DNA of 64,000 nt from Mesorhizobium sp. 1M-11 (lineage in GTDB: Bacteria > Pseudomonadota > Alphaproteobacteria > Rhizobiales > Rhizobiaceae), in contig NZ_LJSD01000011.1 in the NCBI RefSeq assembly GCF_001303895.1, positions 558,001 to 622,000 of the forward strand. The letters run 5' to 3'. Both the position numbers and the translations under genes were made by a program. The notes under the pieces are model-generated. The model saw only the letters and a program-made list of their open reading frames with translations. It was not told the origin of the DNA and did not search any database. Below are positions 1 to 9,123 of the stretch, one piece after another. Position 1 is the first letter of the stretch. Every line of letters starts with the position of its first letter.

Positions 1-487
1 TAGGCGCCATGAGCACACGGCCGGTCGCATTGTCCGGCGCACCTGGGACACCGATCACCGCCAGGCGGATCTTCTTGCGAGGAATTCCGCGGCGCGACGC
101 CGCCTGGAACGCCAGCGCGACGATCTGGTCGACGATGTGCTGACCGCCACGCGGATCGGTCGGCACGGTGTCCTCCGCGAATATCTGGCAGGCAAGGTCG
201 GTGATCGCCACCCGCACCTTGGTGCCACCAAGATCGACGGCAACGATGTAGGCGGCATCGTAGACCAGTTCATAGGTGACAGCCGTGCGCCCGACGTGGC
301 CGCTCGTGCGCCCCGTCTCCTGTACCCAGCCATCCTGCTCCAGGGTGCGCACGATCTCCGAGATCGTCTGCTTGGAAAGTCCGGTCTGCTTGGCAATGGA
401 AGCGCGCGAGATCGGCCCGCCCTGCACGACCGCCTCCATGACCGAGCGCTGTGAGAACCGTCGGGAAATGCGCAGGCTATCGCTCAC
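1..487 (-). CDS. ROK-family transcriptional regulator (partial, C-terminus outside window)
   Basis: Reading the minus strand from a GTG at 487 gives about 162 residues that stay open to the window edge. The N-terminal part is a winged helix (SIAKQTGLSKQTISEIVRTL region), followed by the start of a ROK/ASKHA ATPase fold with the phosphate-1 motif VAVDLGGTKVRVAI. ROK regulators of this layout (XylR/NagC/Mlc type) repress sugar genes and respond to a sugar or sugar phosphate. The GTG was chosen because GAGG lies about 7 nt upstream and the coding signal stops there. The AT-rich upstream stretch has TTCG-N9-CGAA at 502-518, a possible autoregulatory site. The target is unknown because the downstream neighbours are outside the window. 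Confidence 0.8.
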   Translation of the reverse strand, partial: MSDSLRISRRFSQRSVMEAVVQGGPISRASIAKQTGLSKQTISEIVRTLEQDGWVQETGRTSGHVGRTAVTYELVYDAAYIVAVDLGGTKVRVAITDLACQIFAEDTVPTDPRGGQHIVDQIVALAFQAASRRGIPRKKIRLAVIGVPGAPDNATGRVLMAP

Positions 488-746
488 AAAGGCCTCATTA
501 ATTCGTTCTGTTACCGAACTTATTATGCCAAAAGGGAGACGTCAATCGGGTTTCTCACGCGCCTTTCCACCTGCCCGAGAAGTCAAAACTTCAATAAAAT
601 CAATAGAATATTTTCAATCCAGGTGGACTTGGTATCGCGGATCACAAAACGACCCTGGGGCACGCATCCTAATTTGAACAAAGGCGCGGTGGTCGTTACG
701 GCCGTTCACGATGCCCTTCGCTCATAAACCCGAACAGAGACCGGCC
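488..746. other. Intergenic region between the Dpp operon end and the ROK gene
   Basis: This 259-bp stretch has no convincing coding frame. It must hold the promoter of the ROK gene and the end of the peptide operon transcript. The part near 500-620 is clearly more AT-rich than its surroundings. I see no strong stem with a T-run that would qualify as a terminator. Confidence 0.5.
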
Positions 747-1748
747 TCATTTAAGCGTTGGGAAATGACATGCGATCCTGCGACCGGAGCGATGTTCGGT
801 GAGCGCAGGTCGTTCGACACGGCATTTGTCCACTGCAATCGGACATCTTGGATGGAACCGGCATCCGGATGGTGGGTTGAGCGGGCTCGGCACATCGCCT
901 GTCAGGATGATGCGCCTGCGCTGCCCGCTCGGCGTCGTTTCCACCACCGGAACAGCCGAGATCAGTGCCTGGCTGTAGGGATGGGCAGGCGTTGCAAACA
1001 GCTCTTCCGCCGGACCTTCTTCGACGATCGAACCGAGATACATGACCGCAATGCGGGTCGAAACCTGGCGGACCACTGACAGATCGTGAGCGATGAAGAT
1101 GTAGGTGAGCTTGAGCTTCTCCTGGAGATCGGCCAGCAGGTTGACGATCTGGGCCTGCACAGACACGTCGAGCGCCGAGACGGGTTCGTCCAGCACGACC
1201 AGGTCGGGGTTGAGCGCGATGGCGCGGGCGATGCCGACACGCTGCCGCTGACCGCCGGAGAATTCGTGCGGATAGCGCATCACGTGATCCGGCAGCAGCC
1301 CGACGAGGTCGAAGAGCTCGGCGACCCGCTTGGTGATTTCTCGAGAAGACAGTTTCGTGTGGATGCGCAGCGGCTCTGCGACGAGATCACCTACCCTGCG
1401 TCGCGGATTGAGCGAGGCCGACGGATCCTGGAAAACCATCTGCAGGCGCCGCCGGAAAGGCCTGAGTTCCGCCAGCGATTTCGCGGTGATGTCATCACCC
1501 TCGAAAAGCAACTGGCCGTCGGTAATGTCGTAGAGCCTGACAAGACAGCGCGCCAATGTTGACTTGCCGCATCCCGACTCCCCGACCAGTCCAACGGTTT
1601 CGCCATGCTGGACGGTCAGCGAAACGTTGTCGACGGCATGGACTGTTCGCCTGCCTTGCGACGAAAAGCGCGTGCCGATGGAGAACCGCTTGCTGAGTTC
1701 ACGCGTTTCGAGAATTGGCCGGTCTTTTTCGATCATCTGCCCGCTCAT
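747..1748 (-). CDS. dppF: Dipeptide/oligopeptide ABC importer, ATP-binding protein (DppF/OppF type)
   Basis: This is the second ATPase of a peptide importer; it powers uptake from the inner face of the membrane. The 333-residue product has Walker A GLVGESGCGKST, Q-loop MVFQDPSASLNPR, signature FSGGQRQR, Walker B LVVLDEPVSALD and the H-loop AHD. The C-terminal oligopeptide-transporter motif GCRFHPRCPIAVDKC is also present. The ATG at 1748 overlaps the TGA of the upstream ATPase gene (ATGA), which implies translational coupling; a longer reading upstream would run deep into that gene. It is the last gene of the operon. Assignment to the family is firm; the peptide specificity is set by the binding protein. 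Confidence 0.93.
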   Translation of the reverse strand: MSGQMIEKDRPILETRELSKRFSIGTRFSSQGRRTVHAVDNVSLTVQHGETVGLVGESGCGKSTLARCLVRLYDITDGQLLFEGDDITAKSLAELRPFRRRLQMVFQDPSASLNPRRRVGDLVAEPLRIHTKLSSREITKRVAELFDLVGLLPDHVMRYPHEFSGGQRQRVGIARAIALNPDLVVLDEPVSALDVSVQAQIVNLLADLQEKLKLTYIFIAHDLSVVRQVSTRIAVMYLGSIVEEGPAEELFATPAHPYSQALISAVPVVETTPSGQRRRIILTGDVPSPLNPPSGCRFHPRCPIAVDKCRVERPALTEHRSGRRIACHFPTLK

Positions 1749-2701
1749 GCCTGAACCCGGAAACACGCCGCGGCATGGTTGCCGTCGCCAAGAACAGGCT
1801 TGCCGGCCCGGCAAGGTTCGTAATTGACCGGACAACGCGGACCGAACGCGCACCCTTCGGGCAGGCGCAGCAGCGAGGGCGGCGAGCCCGGGATGGCCGG
1901 CAAGCGATGTGGCTTCTCGCCGGTGAGCGGCGGGATCGAGCCCAGCAGAGCGCGCGTGTAGGGGTGTTGTGGGTCGGAAAAGAGTTCGGTACGGCTGCCG
2001 CGCTCCACGACGCGCCCCGCATACATGACCATCACCCTGTCAGCGAGTTCCGAAACAACGCCCATGTCGTGGGTGATGAAGACGACAGCTGAATTATGCG
2101 TGGCGCGCAGCTTGCGCACGAGGTCGAGAATACCTGCTTGCACCGTCACGTCGAGAGCGGTTGTTGGTTCGTCCGCCACCAGCAGTGCCGGGTTGCACGA
2201 CAGCGCCATTGCAATCACCGCCCTCTGCCGCATGCCTCCCGAAAGCTGGTGTGGATAGCGTGACATCGCTTCGCGCGGATTGGGGAAATTTACCTCCGCC
2301 AGCAATTCCTCCACACGCTCCAGCGCTTGTGACTTGCTGATGCGCTTGTGGGCGCGGATCTGTTCGGCTATCTGCCAGCCGATCGTGTAGACCGGCGTCA
2401 ACGCCGTCATCGGATCCTGGAAGATCATGGCGATCTCGCTGCCGCGCAGGCGCCGGAGTTCCCGGGCAGGCAGTCCCACCAGCTCACGTTCCCTGTAGCG
2501 GATCGAACCTTCGATGACGGCATTGGGATCGGTGATCAGCCCCATGACTGCCAGCAGCGATACAGTCTTGCCGGAGCCGGATTCGCCGACGACACCCAGG
2601 ATTTCGCCTTCCTTGAGGTCGAAGGAAACCCCGTCGATCGCCCGCACAAGACCTTCGTGTGTACGGAATGACACCCTGAGATCGCGCACCGACAGCATCA
2701 T
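1745..2701 (-). CDS. dppD: Dipeptide/oligopeptide ABC importer, ATP-binding protein (DppD/OppD type)
   Basis: This 318-residue ATPase pairs with the DppF-type protein encoded next to it. Visible motifs are Walker A GVVGESGSGKT, Q-loop MIFQDPMTALTPV, signature LSGGMRQR, Walker B LLVADEPTTALD, H-loop THD, and the C-terminal motif GCAFGPRCPVNYEPC. In DppD/OppD proteins such a tail cysteine cluster can carry an iron-sulfur centre. The start ATG at 2701 overlaps the stop of the upstream permease gene, and its own stop overlaps the next start, so the genes are tightly coupled. Confidence 0.93.
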   Translation of the reverse strand: MMLSVRDLRVSFRTHEGLVRAIDGVSFDLKEGEILGVVGESGSGKTVSLLAVMGLITDPNAVIEGSIRYRERELVGLPARELRRLRGSEIAMIFQDPMTALTPVYTIGWQIAEQIRAHKRISKSQALERVEELLAEVNFPNPREAMSRYPHQLSGGMRQRAVIAMALSCNPALLVADEPTTALDVTVQAGILDLVRKLRATHNSAVVFITHDMGVVSELADRVMVMYAGRVVERGSRTELFSDPQHPYTRALLGSIPPLTGEKPHRLPAIPGSPPSLLRLPEGCAFGPRCPVNYEPCRAGKPVLGDGNHAAACFRVQA

Positions 2702-3669
2702 GATGTCCTCACGCGCGGATCGAGAAGGATGTAGACGAAATCCACTATCGCATTGGCTACGACAACGAACATCGAGGCATACATGACGGTTGCCATGATC
2801 ATCGGCAGATCCAGGCTCTGCAGCGCATCATAAGTGAGCTTGCCGATGCCTTGCAGGCCGAAAACCACTTCTGTCAGCAGGGCCGACCCGCCGACCAGCG
2901 CGCCGAAATCCAGGCCGAACAAGGTGACGAAGGCGATAAGCGAAGTGCGCAACGCATGGCGCAGCAGGATGCGCGTTTCGGACAGGCCTTTGGCACGCGC
3001 GGTGCGGATATAGTCTTCCTGCATCGACTCGATGATTGCTGCCCGTAGCACACGACCGTAAATGCCGATGTAGAGGATGGCGAGCGTCACCCACGGGATC
3101 ACCAGCGCAAGAAACCAGCCCTTCGGGTCGTCGGAGAAATTCTTGTAGCCAAGCGGCGGCACCCAGGAGAACAGCCAGGTGTCGTGATAGCGGCTCTGGG
3201 TGATGAGGTTCATGACCTCGCCCAGCCAGTAGACTGGCATGGAGATGCCAAGCAGCCCCAGCGCCATCAGCAGCTTGTCCACCCAGCTATCGCGCGTGGC
3301 GGCGGCAACAATGCCGATGATGATCGAGACCACCACCCACAGCACCGCCGCCCCAAAGACAAGCGACAGCGTCACGGGGATCGAATCCAGCACGGCCGGC
3401 ACGACTTTCCACCCGCGATTGACGAAGGAGGTCAGGTCGCCTGTGACGAAGATCTTCTTCATCATCAGCCCGTACTGCACATAGAGCGGACGGTCGAAAC
3501 CGAAATTGTGCCGCACCGCTTCAAGCACTTCAGGCGATGCGTTGCGGCCGGCGATGCGGGCTGCCGGATCGGAACCCGGCGTTGCGAAGAAGATCAGGAA
3601 CACGATGACCGAGATGCCGAACATCACGAACAACATCTGACCGAAGCGGCGCAGGATTGCGTAGATCAT
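2698..3669 (-). CDS. dppB: Peptide ABC importer permease (DppB type)
   Basis: A 323-residue inner-membrane permease. It begins with the DppB-type N-terminus (MIYAILRRFGQMLFVMFG) and has about six hydrophobic segments. The cytoplasmic EAA-like loop reads ARAKGLSETRILLRHALRTS; it contacts the ATPase. It forms the channel with the DppC-type permease encoded just upstream. Its ATG overlaps the previous stop by one base (TGATG). Confidence 0.92.
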   Translation of the reverse strand: MIYAILRRFGQMLFVMFGISVIVFLIFFATPGSDPAARIAGRNASPEVLEAVRHNFGFDRPLYVQYGLMMKKIFVTGDLTSFVNRGWKVVPAVLDSIPVTLSLVFGAAVLWVVVSIIIGIVAAATRDSWVDKLLMALGLLGISMPVYWLGEVMNLITQSRYHDTWLFSWVPPLGYKNFSDDPKGWFLALVIPWVTLAILYIGIYGRVLRAAIIESMQEDYIRTARAKGLSETRILLRHALRTSLIAFVTLFGLDFGALVGGSALLTEVVFGLQGIGKLTYDALQSLDLPMIMATVMYASMFVVVANAIVDFVYILLDPRVRTS

Positions 3670-4685
3670 CAGTCGCGTCCCAGCCGAACTTTGGATCGGG
3701 GGTCGAGCGCGTCGCGCAGGCCGTCACCGAAGACATTGAGCGCCATGACGGAAATGGCGATCGCGATGCCAGGCGCCAGGGCTACGATCGGGCGCGTGTA
3801 GAGCAAGGCCTGCCCGTCTTGGATGATGGTGCCCCAGCTTGCAGCCGGCGGCTGCACGCCGATCGACAGGAAGGACAGCGCCGATTCCGTCAGCATGTTG
3901 AGCGCCATCATCAGCGGTACGAAGACGATCAGGGTCGTTGTGATGTTGGGCAGGATGTCACGCCACAGGATGCGCGAACCGGGAACGCCCAGGTTGATGG
4001 CAGCCAGCACGAATTCGCTGTTGCGAAGTGAGAGAACCTGGCCGCGAATAGGGCGTGCCACATAGGGCACGTAGACGATGCCGATGATGATGATCGGCAG
4101 CCAGAGACTTCCGGATTCGATGATGATCGGCCCGATCGTGATCCCTTGCGCGATCATGACGATCGAAAGCGAGATCGCCAGAAGATAGATCGGAAAGGCC
4201 CACAATATGTCGAGGAGCCGCGACAGCACGGTGTCGGTGACGCCTCCGAAGTAACCGGCGACCAGACCGGTCGTCGTCCCGAGAAGCAGCGTCAGCACGG
4301 TCGCCACTGCGGAGATCAGGAGCGAGTTGAGCCCTCCGTAAAGCATGCGGGCCATGACGTCGCGGCCCTGATTGTCCGCGCCGAGGAAATAATTGCCGAG
4401 CCGCCACGTCGGGCCGAGAGGGGTGTAGCCCAACCCCAGCCCTTCCGTGGACTGCTCCATCACGGGAACGTCCTGCCCGTCGATGGTGATGATCGCATCG
4501 AGTGTCGACACGAAAGGGTCGACGCCGGCCCAGCGCGCATAGAGCGGCGCGCTGAGGCAGGCGATCACGATGAGGACGAAGACGGTCAAGGCCGCCATGG
4601 CGGCCTTGTTTCCCGTCAGTTTCGCAAAAGCGAGGGCCCAGGGCCCCCGCGTCTTGCGCGGCACGGCTACGACGTCGCTCGACAT
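3669..4685 (-). CDS. dppC: Peptide ABC importer permease (DppC type)
   Basis: A 338-residue permease with the typical OppC/DppC N-terminal cytoplasmic and first transmembrane segment, a large periplasmic insert, and an EAA-like loop (NLGVPGSRILWRDILPN). The gene lies between the binding-protein gene and dppB, so the transcribed order is A-C-B-D-F rather than the usual A-B-C-D-F. The 23-bp gap from the binding-protein gene and the 1-bp overlap with dppB support one transcript. Confidence 0.92.
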   Translation of the reverse strand: MSSDVVAVPRKTRGPWALAFAKLTGNKAAMAALTVFVLIVIACLSAPLYARWAGVDPFVSTLDAIITIDGQDVPVMEQSTEGLGLGYTPLGPTWRLGNYFLGADNQGRDVMARMLYGGLNSLLISAVATVLTLLLGTTTGLVAGYFGGVTDTVLSRLLDILWAFPIYLLAISLSIVMIAQGITIGPIIIESGSLWLPIIIIGIVYVPYVARPIRGQVLSLRNSEFVLAAINLGVPGSRILWRDILPNITTTLIVFVPLMMALNMLTESALSFLSIGVQPPAASWGTIIQDGQALLYTRPIVALAPGIAIAISVMALNVFGDGLRDALDPRSKVRLGRD

Positions 4686-4708
4686 GAAGGTAACCCGTCA
4701 GTGCAACG

Positions 4709-6370
4709 TCACTGTACCCAGGCCTGGGTCACGATCCAGTAGAACTGGGCGTTGAACTTGAAGTTGCCGAGACGCTTGCTGACGAAGTCGACATGCTTGG
4801 GCGTGAACAGCGGCACCGCAGCAGCCTTGTCGGTGACCGCCTTGTCGATTTCCGCCCACATCTTGTCGGCGGCCTGCTGGTCCGTCACGCCCTGTTCCAA
4901 TGCCTTCTGCATCTTGGCGTCGATGTCCTTGTCGCAGAAGCCGGAGATGTTGATCGAGGCATCCGAACCTTCGCGGAAGGACGCGCAGCTGAACAGAATG
5001 TTCAGGAAGTTCGATGCGGCCGGATAGTCCTGATACCATTGGCTGACCGACATCTGCACCTTGTTGTTGGTGTTCTGGATGTAGGTGAACTGGATGTTGC
5101 TGGAGATCGGCTTGACGTCGGCGACATAACCAATGCTGGTCAGCACGCTCTGCAGGTAGACGCCGATCGACCGGGACACGGCGGTATCTTCGACGATGAC
5201 GGTGACCTTCTGGCCCTTGGTTCCGGATTCCTCGACCAGTTGCTTGGCCTTGTCGAGATCAACGGCCGACCACTTCGCACCCGGGTTCTTGGTGAAGGGG
5301 CAATAGTCCTCATGGCCGGGGAAGTCCGGCGGAAGCACCTGACATACCGGCGTGGCCAGCACCTTGCCGCCAAAAAGGTTGACTAGCGTGTTGCGATCGA
5401 CCGCGTAGGCGACGGCTTGGCGCGCCTTTTCGTTGTCGAACGGCGCCAGCCGCGTGTTCAGCGGTGCATACCACCACGCCGTCAGCGGCGAGATGTGAAC
5501 CTGATCCATGTATTTGGTGCCCAGTTCCACCAGCCGGTCGGTCGGCGGCTGATCGAACATCCAGTCGGCCTCGCCCTTCTGGATCGCCGTCACGGCGGCC
5601 TCCTCGGTCAGGCCGAAGTCATATTGCACCACGTCCGGATAGCCGTCGGGCTGGGCTTCCTCGCTCCACTGCTGGAAATGCGGATTGCGCACCATCGTCA
5701 TGCCCTTGTTCGGATCGTAGGCCGAGATCGTGTAGGCTCCGGTACCCGGAATGGGGTTGGAACCGACATCTTCCGTCGGCGTGTCGGCCGGCAGGATCAC
5801 CGCATGCGGCATGGCCAGCTTGTCGATGAACTCGGCGTCCGGCTTGGCAATGTTGATCGTTATCGTGTTGGTGGCTTCGTCGGCGCTAACGCCGCCCTCC
5901 AGCGTGCAGCTCTTGGTGTCTGCGAGGCATTTGTCGGCCCCGACAATGCCGGCATAGAAGGTACCGGAGGTTGGGCCGGACACCTTGAAGATGCGCTGGT
6001 ACGACGCCACCACGTCCTTGACCGTGACGTCCTGGCCGTTGGAGAACTTGATGCCCTTGCGCAGCTTGAAGGTGAAGGTCTTGCCGTCATTGCTCACCGT
6101 CGGCATATCCTCGGCGAGGTCCGCGACGATCTTGAAACCGTCCTTGCCATCCGCCTTGCGGAAGGCGACGAGACCGTCATAGAGCGGCTGGAAGATCTGC
6201 CAGTATTGCAGCGTGTAATTGATATGCGGGTCGAGCGTGCCGGCGGCCGAGCGCGCCAGCAGCCGCATGGTGCCGCCCCGATGTTCCTTCAGATATTCCG
6301 CATTTGCCGGCGCCTGCCATGTGCAGGTCAACAAGGCCGCGGCAGCTGCCGCCAAAAGCAATTTCTTCAT
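4709..6370 (-). CDS. dppA: Peptide ABC importer, periplasmic substrate-binding protein (family 5)
   Basis: A 553-residue extracellular solute-binding protein of family 5 (DppA/OppA). The N-terminus is a signal peptide (MKKLLLAAAAAALL, then a cleavage region ending PANA). The mature part has the family pattern of an early LAEDMPTVSNDGKTFTFKLR strand. The ATG at 6370 was chosen because it opens the signal peptide and has GGGGAAC upstream; the frame extends farther but without signal-peptide character. It follows a proline-iminopeptidase-like gene by 16 bp. The ligand is inferred to be short peptides from the two peptidases in the same operon, although family 5 proteins can also bind other solutes. 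Confidence 0.92.
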   Translation of the reverse strand: MKKLLLAAAAAALLTCTWQAPANAEYLKEHRGGTMRLLARSAAGTLDPHINYTLQYWQIFQPLYDGLVAFRKADGKDGFKIVADLAEDMPTVSNDGKTFTFKLRKGIKFSNGQDVTVKDVVASYQRIFKVSGPTSGTFYAGIVGADKCLADTKSCTLEGGVSADEATNTITINIAKPDAEFIDKLAMPHAVILPADTPTEDVGSNPIPGTGAYTISAYDPNKGMTMVRNPHFQQWSEEAQPDGYPDVVQYDFGLTEEAAVTAIQKGEADWMFDQPPTDRLVELGTKYMDQVHISPLTAWWYAPLNTRLAPFDNEKARQAVAYAVDRNTLVNLFGGKVLATPVCQVLPPDFPGHEDYCPFTKNPGAKWSAVDLDKAKQLVEESGTKGQKVTVIVEDTAVSRSIGVYLQSVLTSIGYVADVKPISSNIQFTYIQNTNNKVQMSVSQWYQDYPAASNFLNILFSCASFREGSDASINISGFCDKDIDAKMQKALEQGVTDQQAADKMWAEIDKAVTDKAAAVPLFTPKHVDFVSKRLGNFKFNAQFYWIVTQAWVQ

Positions 6371-6386
6371 TCTTGTTCCCCTTTTT

Positions 6387-7292
6387 TCAGTTGTCGTTTT
6401 GATCCAGGAATGCACCAACCACCCGCATGCATTCTTCTTGCTCTTCCACATGCGGCATGTGGCTGGAATGTTCGAATATCTGCCAACGCGATCCCTTGAT
6501 GCCGTCCTTGTAGGGCTGCACGGTCGCGGGCGTGGCCTCGTCGTGACGCCCGGAGATGATCAGCGTCGGAACCTCCACGAGAGGCAGGCGATCGATCACG
6601 CTCCAGTTTTTCAGCGTGCCGATGACGTGGAATTCGTTCGGACCGTTCATCACGTTGTAGACGGTGGGATTGCGCGCCACCTGGTCGAAGGTTTCAACCA
6701 CTTCCGGTGGGAAAGGCACCACGCGGCAGACATGCCGTTCATAGAAGACCATGGTCGCCTGCTGGTATTCAGGATCGTCGGTCGTGCCGGCATTTTCGTG
6801 CCGGGTCAGCGTTTCCTGAACATCCTTGGGAAGGTCGGCGCGCAGGCGATTGGCTTCCTCGACCCACAGCTTCATCGATGCCGGTGAATTGGCGATCGTC
6901 AGCGTTTTCAGACCTTTCGGCTGCAGCACCGCATATTCGGCGCCCAGCATGCCGCCCCAGCTCTGGCCAAGCACGTGGAAGCCTGCCCGGATGCCGAGAT
7001 GGTCGACAAGGTTCTCGAGCTCGTCGATGAAGAGTTGCGGCGTCCAGAAATCGGCGCCTTTCTCGGGCAGCAATGTCGAGTTGCCGCAGCCCAACTGGTC
7101 GTAGTGGATGACGGCGCGCCCATCGCGCGCAAGCAGTTTGTAGGCATCGACATAGTTATGCGCGACGCCTGGACCGCCATGCAGGATCACCACCGGAGGT
7201 TTCTTGCCGTCAAGTTCGCCGCTTATCCGGTACCAGGTCTCATAACCCTTGAAACCTGCACGCCCTTCTTTACCGACGATCCCAGACGACAT
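6387..7292 (-). CDS. Proline-iminopeptidase-like alpha/beta hydrolase (peptidase S33)
   Basis: A 301-residue cytoplasmic serine hydrolase. The oxyanion motif HGGPG is at residues 38-42, the nucleophile elbow GQSWGG at 110-115 (Ser111), and an acid and a His follow in SGRHDEATP and HSSHMPHVEE. This pattern is that of prolyl iminopeptidase and related L-amino-acid amidases, which release N-terminal proline or hydrolyse small amides. It sits between an M17 aminopeptidase gene and the peptide-binding-protein gene, so it most likely processes imported peptides. Other S33 activities cannot be excluded from sequence. Confidence 0.88.
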   Translation of the reverse strand: MSSGIVGKEGRAGFKGYETWYRISGELDGKKPPVVILHGGPGVAHNYVDAYKLLARDGRAVIHYDQLGCGNSTLLPEKGADFWTPQLFIDELENLVDHLGIRAGFHVLGQSWGGMLGAEYAVLQPKGLKTLTIANSPASMKLWVEEANRLRADLPKDVQETLTRHENAGTTDDPEYQQATMVFYERHVCRVVPFPPEVVETFDQVARNPTVYNVMNGPNEFHVIGTLKNWSVIDRLPLVEVPTLIISGRHDEATPATVQPYKDGIKGSRWQIFEHSSHMPHVEEQEECMRVVGAFLDQNDN

Positions 7293-7341
7293 TCCGTTTT
7301 CCTACCCTTGTTGAACCAGCCCGAGCGCCTGATGCGGACCA

Positions 7342-8850
7342 TCAAGCCCTTCCGGCGCGAACCCATTCCTCCAGCATCTGGACACCGAAAGCCGTAGCAC
7401 CCTGACGACCGAGCGGGCCGTCGGTTTCGGCCAGTTCCTTGCCGGCGATATCGAGGTGAACCCAGGCGCAATCCTCGGTGAAATGGCGCAGGAACGCCGC
7501 CGCATAGGGCGCGTCGCCATCTTCCATGTCCTTGGCGTGATGCCTCAGATCGGCAAAAGGCGACTGCAGTCCTTCGTCATAGGCACGGTCGAGCGGCAGA
7601 CGCCAGAAGCGCTCGCCAACCGTTTCGCCAGCCGCGATCATCTGCGCAGCGATGGCATCGTCGGTGCTGAACAGGCCGGCGAAGATGGAGCCGAGACCGC
7701 GCATCACCGAGTAGGTCAGGGTTGCCAGGTCGACCATTGCCGCAGGCTTGAAGCGTGTCGCCGTGTAGTAGAGGCAGTCCGCCAGAAGCAGGCGCCCTTC
7801 GGCATCGGTATCGAACACTTCAACGGTTTGTCCGGAAGCCGTCGTGATGATCTCACGCGGCTTGAGCGCGGTGCCCGAAGGCAGGTTCTCGGCAATGCCC
7901 AGCACTCCGACCGCATGCACCGGGCTGCCCTGCCGCGCGAGTGCCAGCATCAGGCCGCATACGGCTGCGGCGCCGGCCATATCGGCCTTCATATCAAACA
8001 TCTGCGCGCCGCCCTTGATGCAAAGGCCGCCGGAATCGAAACAGACGCCCTTACCGACGAAGGCGAGCGGATGTGCATCCGCGTTCTTGCCGCGATACTG
8101 CAGAACCGCCACCTTGGGTGCGCGAACAGAGCCTGCCCCGACGGCCAGAAGCGCGTTCATGCCGAGTTTCTTGAGTTGTGCCGCGTCCAGGACTTCGACC
8201 TCGATACCGGCCTGGCGCAATGGCTCGAGATGATCGGCGAAACTCTCGGGGTGGAGATGGTTCGGCGGCAGGTTGACGAGGGTCCGCGCATATTCCACGC
8301 CGTCGGCAATGGCGACCGTGCGGATGAGTTCGGCGTTCAGCTCTACCTTGTTGGCTGTCACCAGGCGAACGCGCCAGGCTTGATCAGCGGCAGCTTTGGG
8401 ACGCTTGTTGCGCAGGTCGAACCGATACCGTCGGAGCCGCATGCCGAGCGCGACGCGCGCCAGGACCTCGGCCTCGGTCAGATGAAGGCCGGCGACGGCA
8501 TCGAAAACGAGCGTGGCCTCGTTCTCGCCCTTGCCTTCCAGATGAGCTGCCAGCGCGCCGCCGGCGCGTGTCAGAGACAGTGCGGTCATCCCATCCGCCT
8601 TGCCCGACGCCAGCACAATTACACGCCGTGCGTTCATCCCTTGAGGCGGGACAAGATCGAAGCAGGTGCCGTTTTCGGTCAAGGCATTGAAGCCCGAACA
8701 GGCCCGGGATATCATCCCTCCCATCTCGGCATCCAATGTCGCGGCTCCAGTGCCCAGGTCACCTTCGGCAACCTGCAGGACCACAATGACAGGGGCATCC
8801 GCGGGGAGTTTGTCCGTCGTTTCAAAGACCGGCACTGGCGACTGCGGCAT
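7342..8850 (-). CDS. Leucyl aminopeptidase family protein (M17)
   Basis: A 502-residue M17 metallo-aminopeptidase, cytoplasmic, releasing N-terminal residues from peptides. The two-metal site is visible: Lys267 and Asp272 in VGKGVCFDSGG, Asp290 in FDMKADM, Asp349 and Glu351 in TDAEGR. Catalytic Lys279 (CIKGG) and Arg353 are present. The usual signature NTDAEGRL here reads DTDAEGRL, with Asp347 replacing the conserved Asn. The ATG at 8850 was chosen over an upstream in-frame start because GGAGGA lies 12 nt before it and homology begins there. It is the first gene of the peptide operon. Confidence 0.9.
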   Translation of the reverse strand: MPQSPVPVFETTDKLPADAPVIVVLQVAEGDLGTGAATLDAEMGGMISRACSGFNALTENGTCFDLVPPQGMNARRVIVLASGKADGMTALSLTRAGGALAAHLEGKGENEATLVFDAVAGLHLTEAEVLARVALGMRLRRYRFDLRNKRPKAAADQAWRVRLVTANKVELNAELIRTVAIADGVEYARTLVNLPPNHLHPESFADHLEPLRQAGIEVEVLDAAQLKKLGMNALLAVGAGSVRAPKVAVLQYRGKNADAHPLAFVGKGVCFDSGGLCIKGGAQMFDMKADMAGAAAVCGLMLALARQGSPVHAVGVLGIAENLPSGTALKPREIITTASGQTVEVFDTDAEGRLLLADCLYYTATRFKPAAMVDLATLTYSVMRGLGSIFAGLFSTDDAIAAQMIAAGETVGERFWRLPLDRAYDEGLQSPFADLRHHAKDMEDGDAPYAAAFLRHFTEDCAWVHLDIAGKELAETDGPLGRQGATAFGVQMLEEWVRAGRA

Positions 8851-9080
8851 CAGGCGGGCATCTCCTCCAAATCGTCGTGGCCTGGAGAGAGCGCAATCGC
8901 CGTGAAATGCCCGAAACGTGCTACTGTGCACGATGCGAACTCTTCATTTGCGAAGTTGCGTCCGTCGATGATGACGGAATGCTGCCAAAGCCCCGAATAG
9001 TCGTGTTCTCATGACGACTTAGTTGTTCTTGATCCTTCGGTATCGCTGACAACGCAGGCGTTCAAACGTCAATTTTGTCC

Positions 9081-9107
9081 TTGTCGATTGACAAAAACTC
9101 AGCTGAG
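9081..9107. promoter_or_regulatory. Divergent promoter region with two inverted repeats (LysR operator candidate)
   Basis: TTGTC-N4-GACAA lies at 9081-9094, followed at once by the perfect palindrome CTCAGCTGAG at 9098-9107. A consensus -35 hexamer TTGACA is at 9088-9093. The site lies between the divergent peptide operon and the LysR gene, where LysR proteins usually bind. No -10 with good spacing is evident, so the promoter reading is tentative. Confidence 0.45.
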
Positions 9108-9123
9108 AACTCATGATCGGGCA

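Noticed and set aside
7456..9000. 514-residue open frame on the plus strand opposite the M17 aminopeptidase gene
   Set aside because: It is antisense to a strongly recognisable enzyme, has the Arg/His/Gly/Asp-rich composition of a high-GC shadow frame, and matches no family.
9088..9123. TTG at 9088 as start of the GcvA-like LysR gene
   Set aside because: There is no ribosome site, the codon is part of a TTGACA box and a dyad, and LysR homology begins after ATG 9124.
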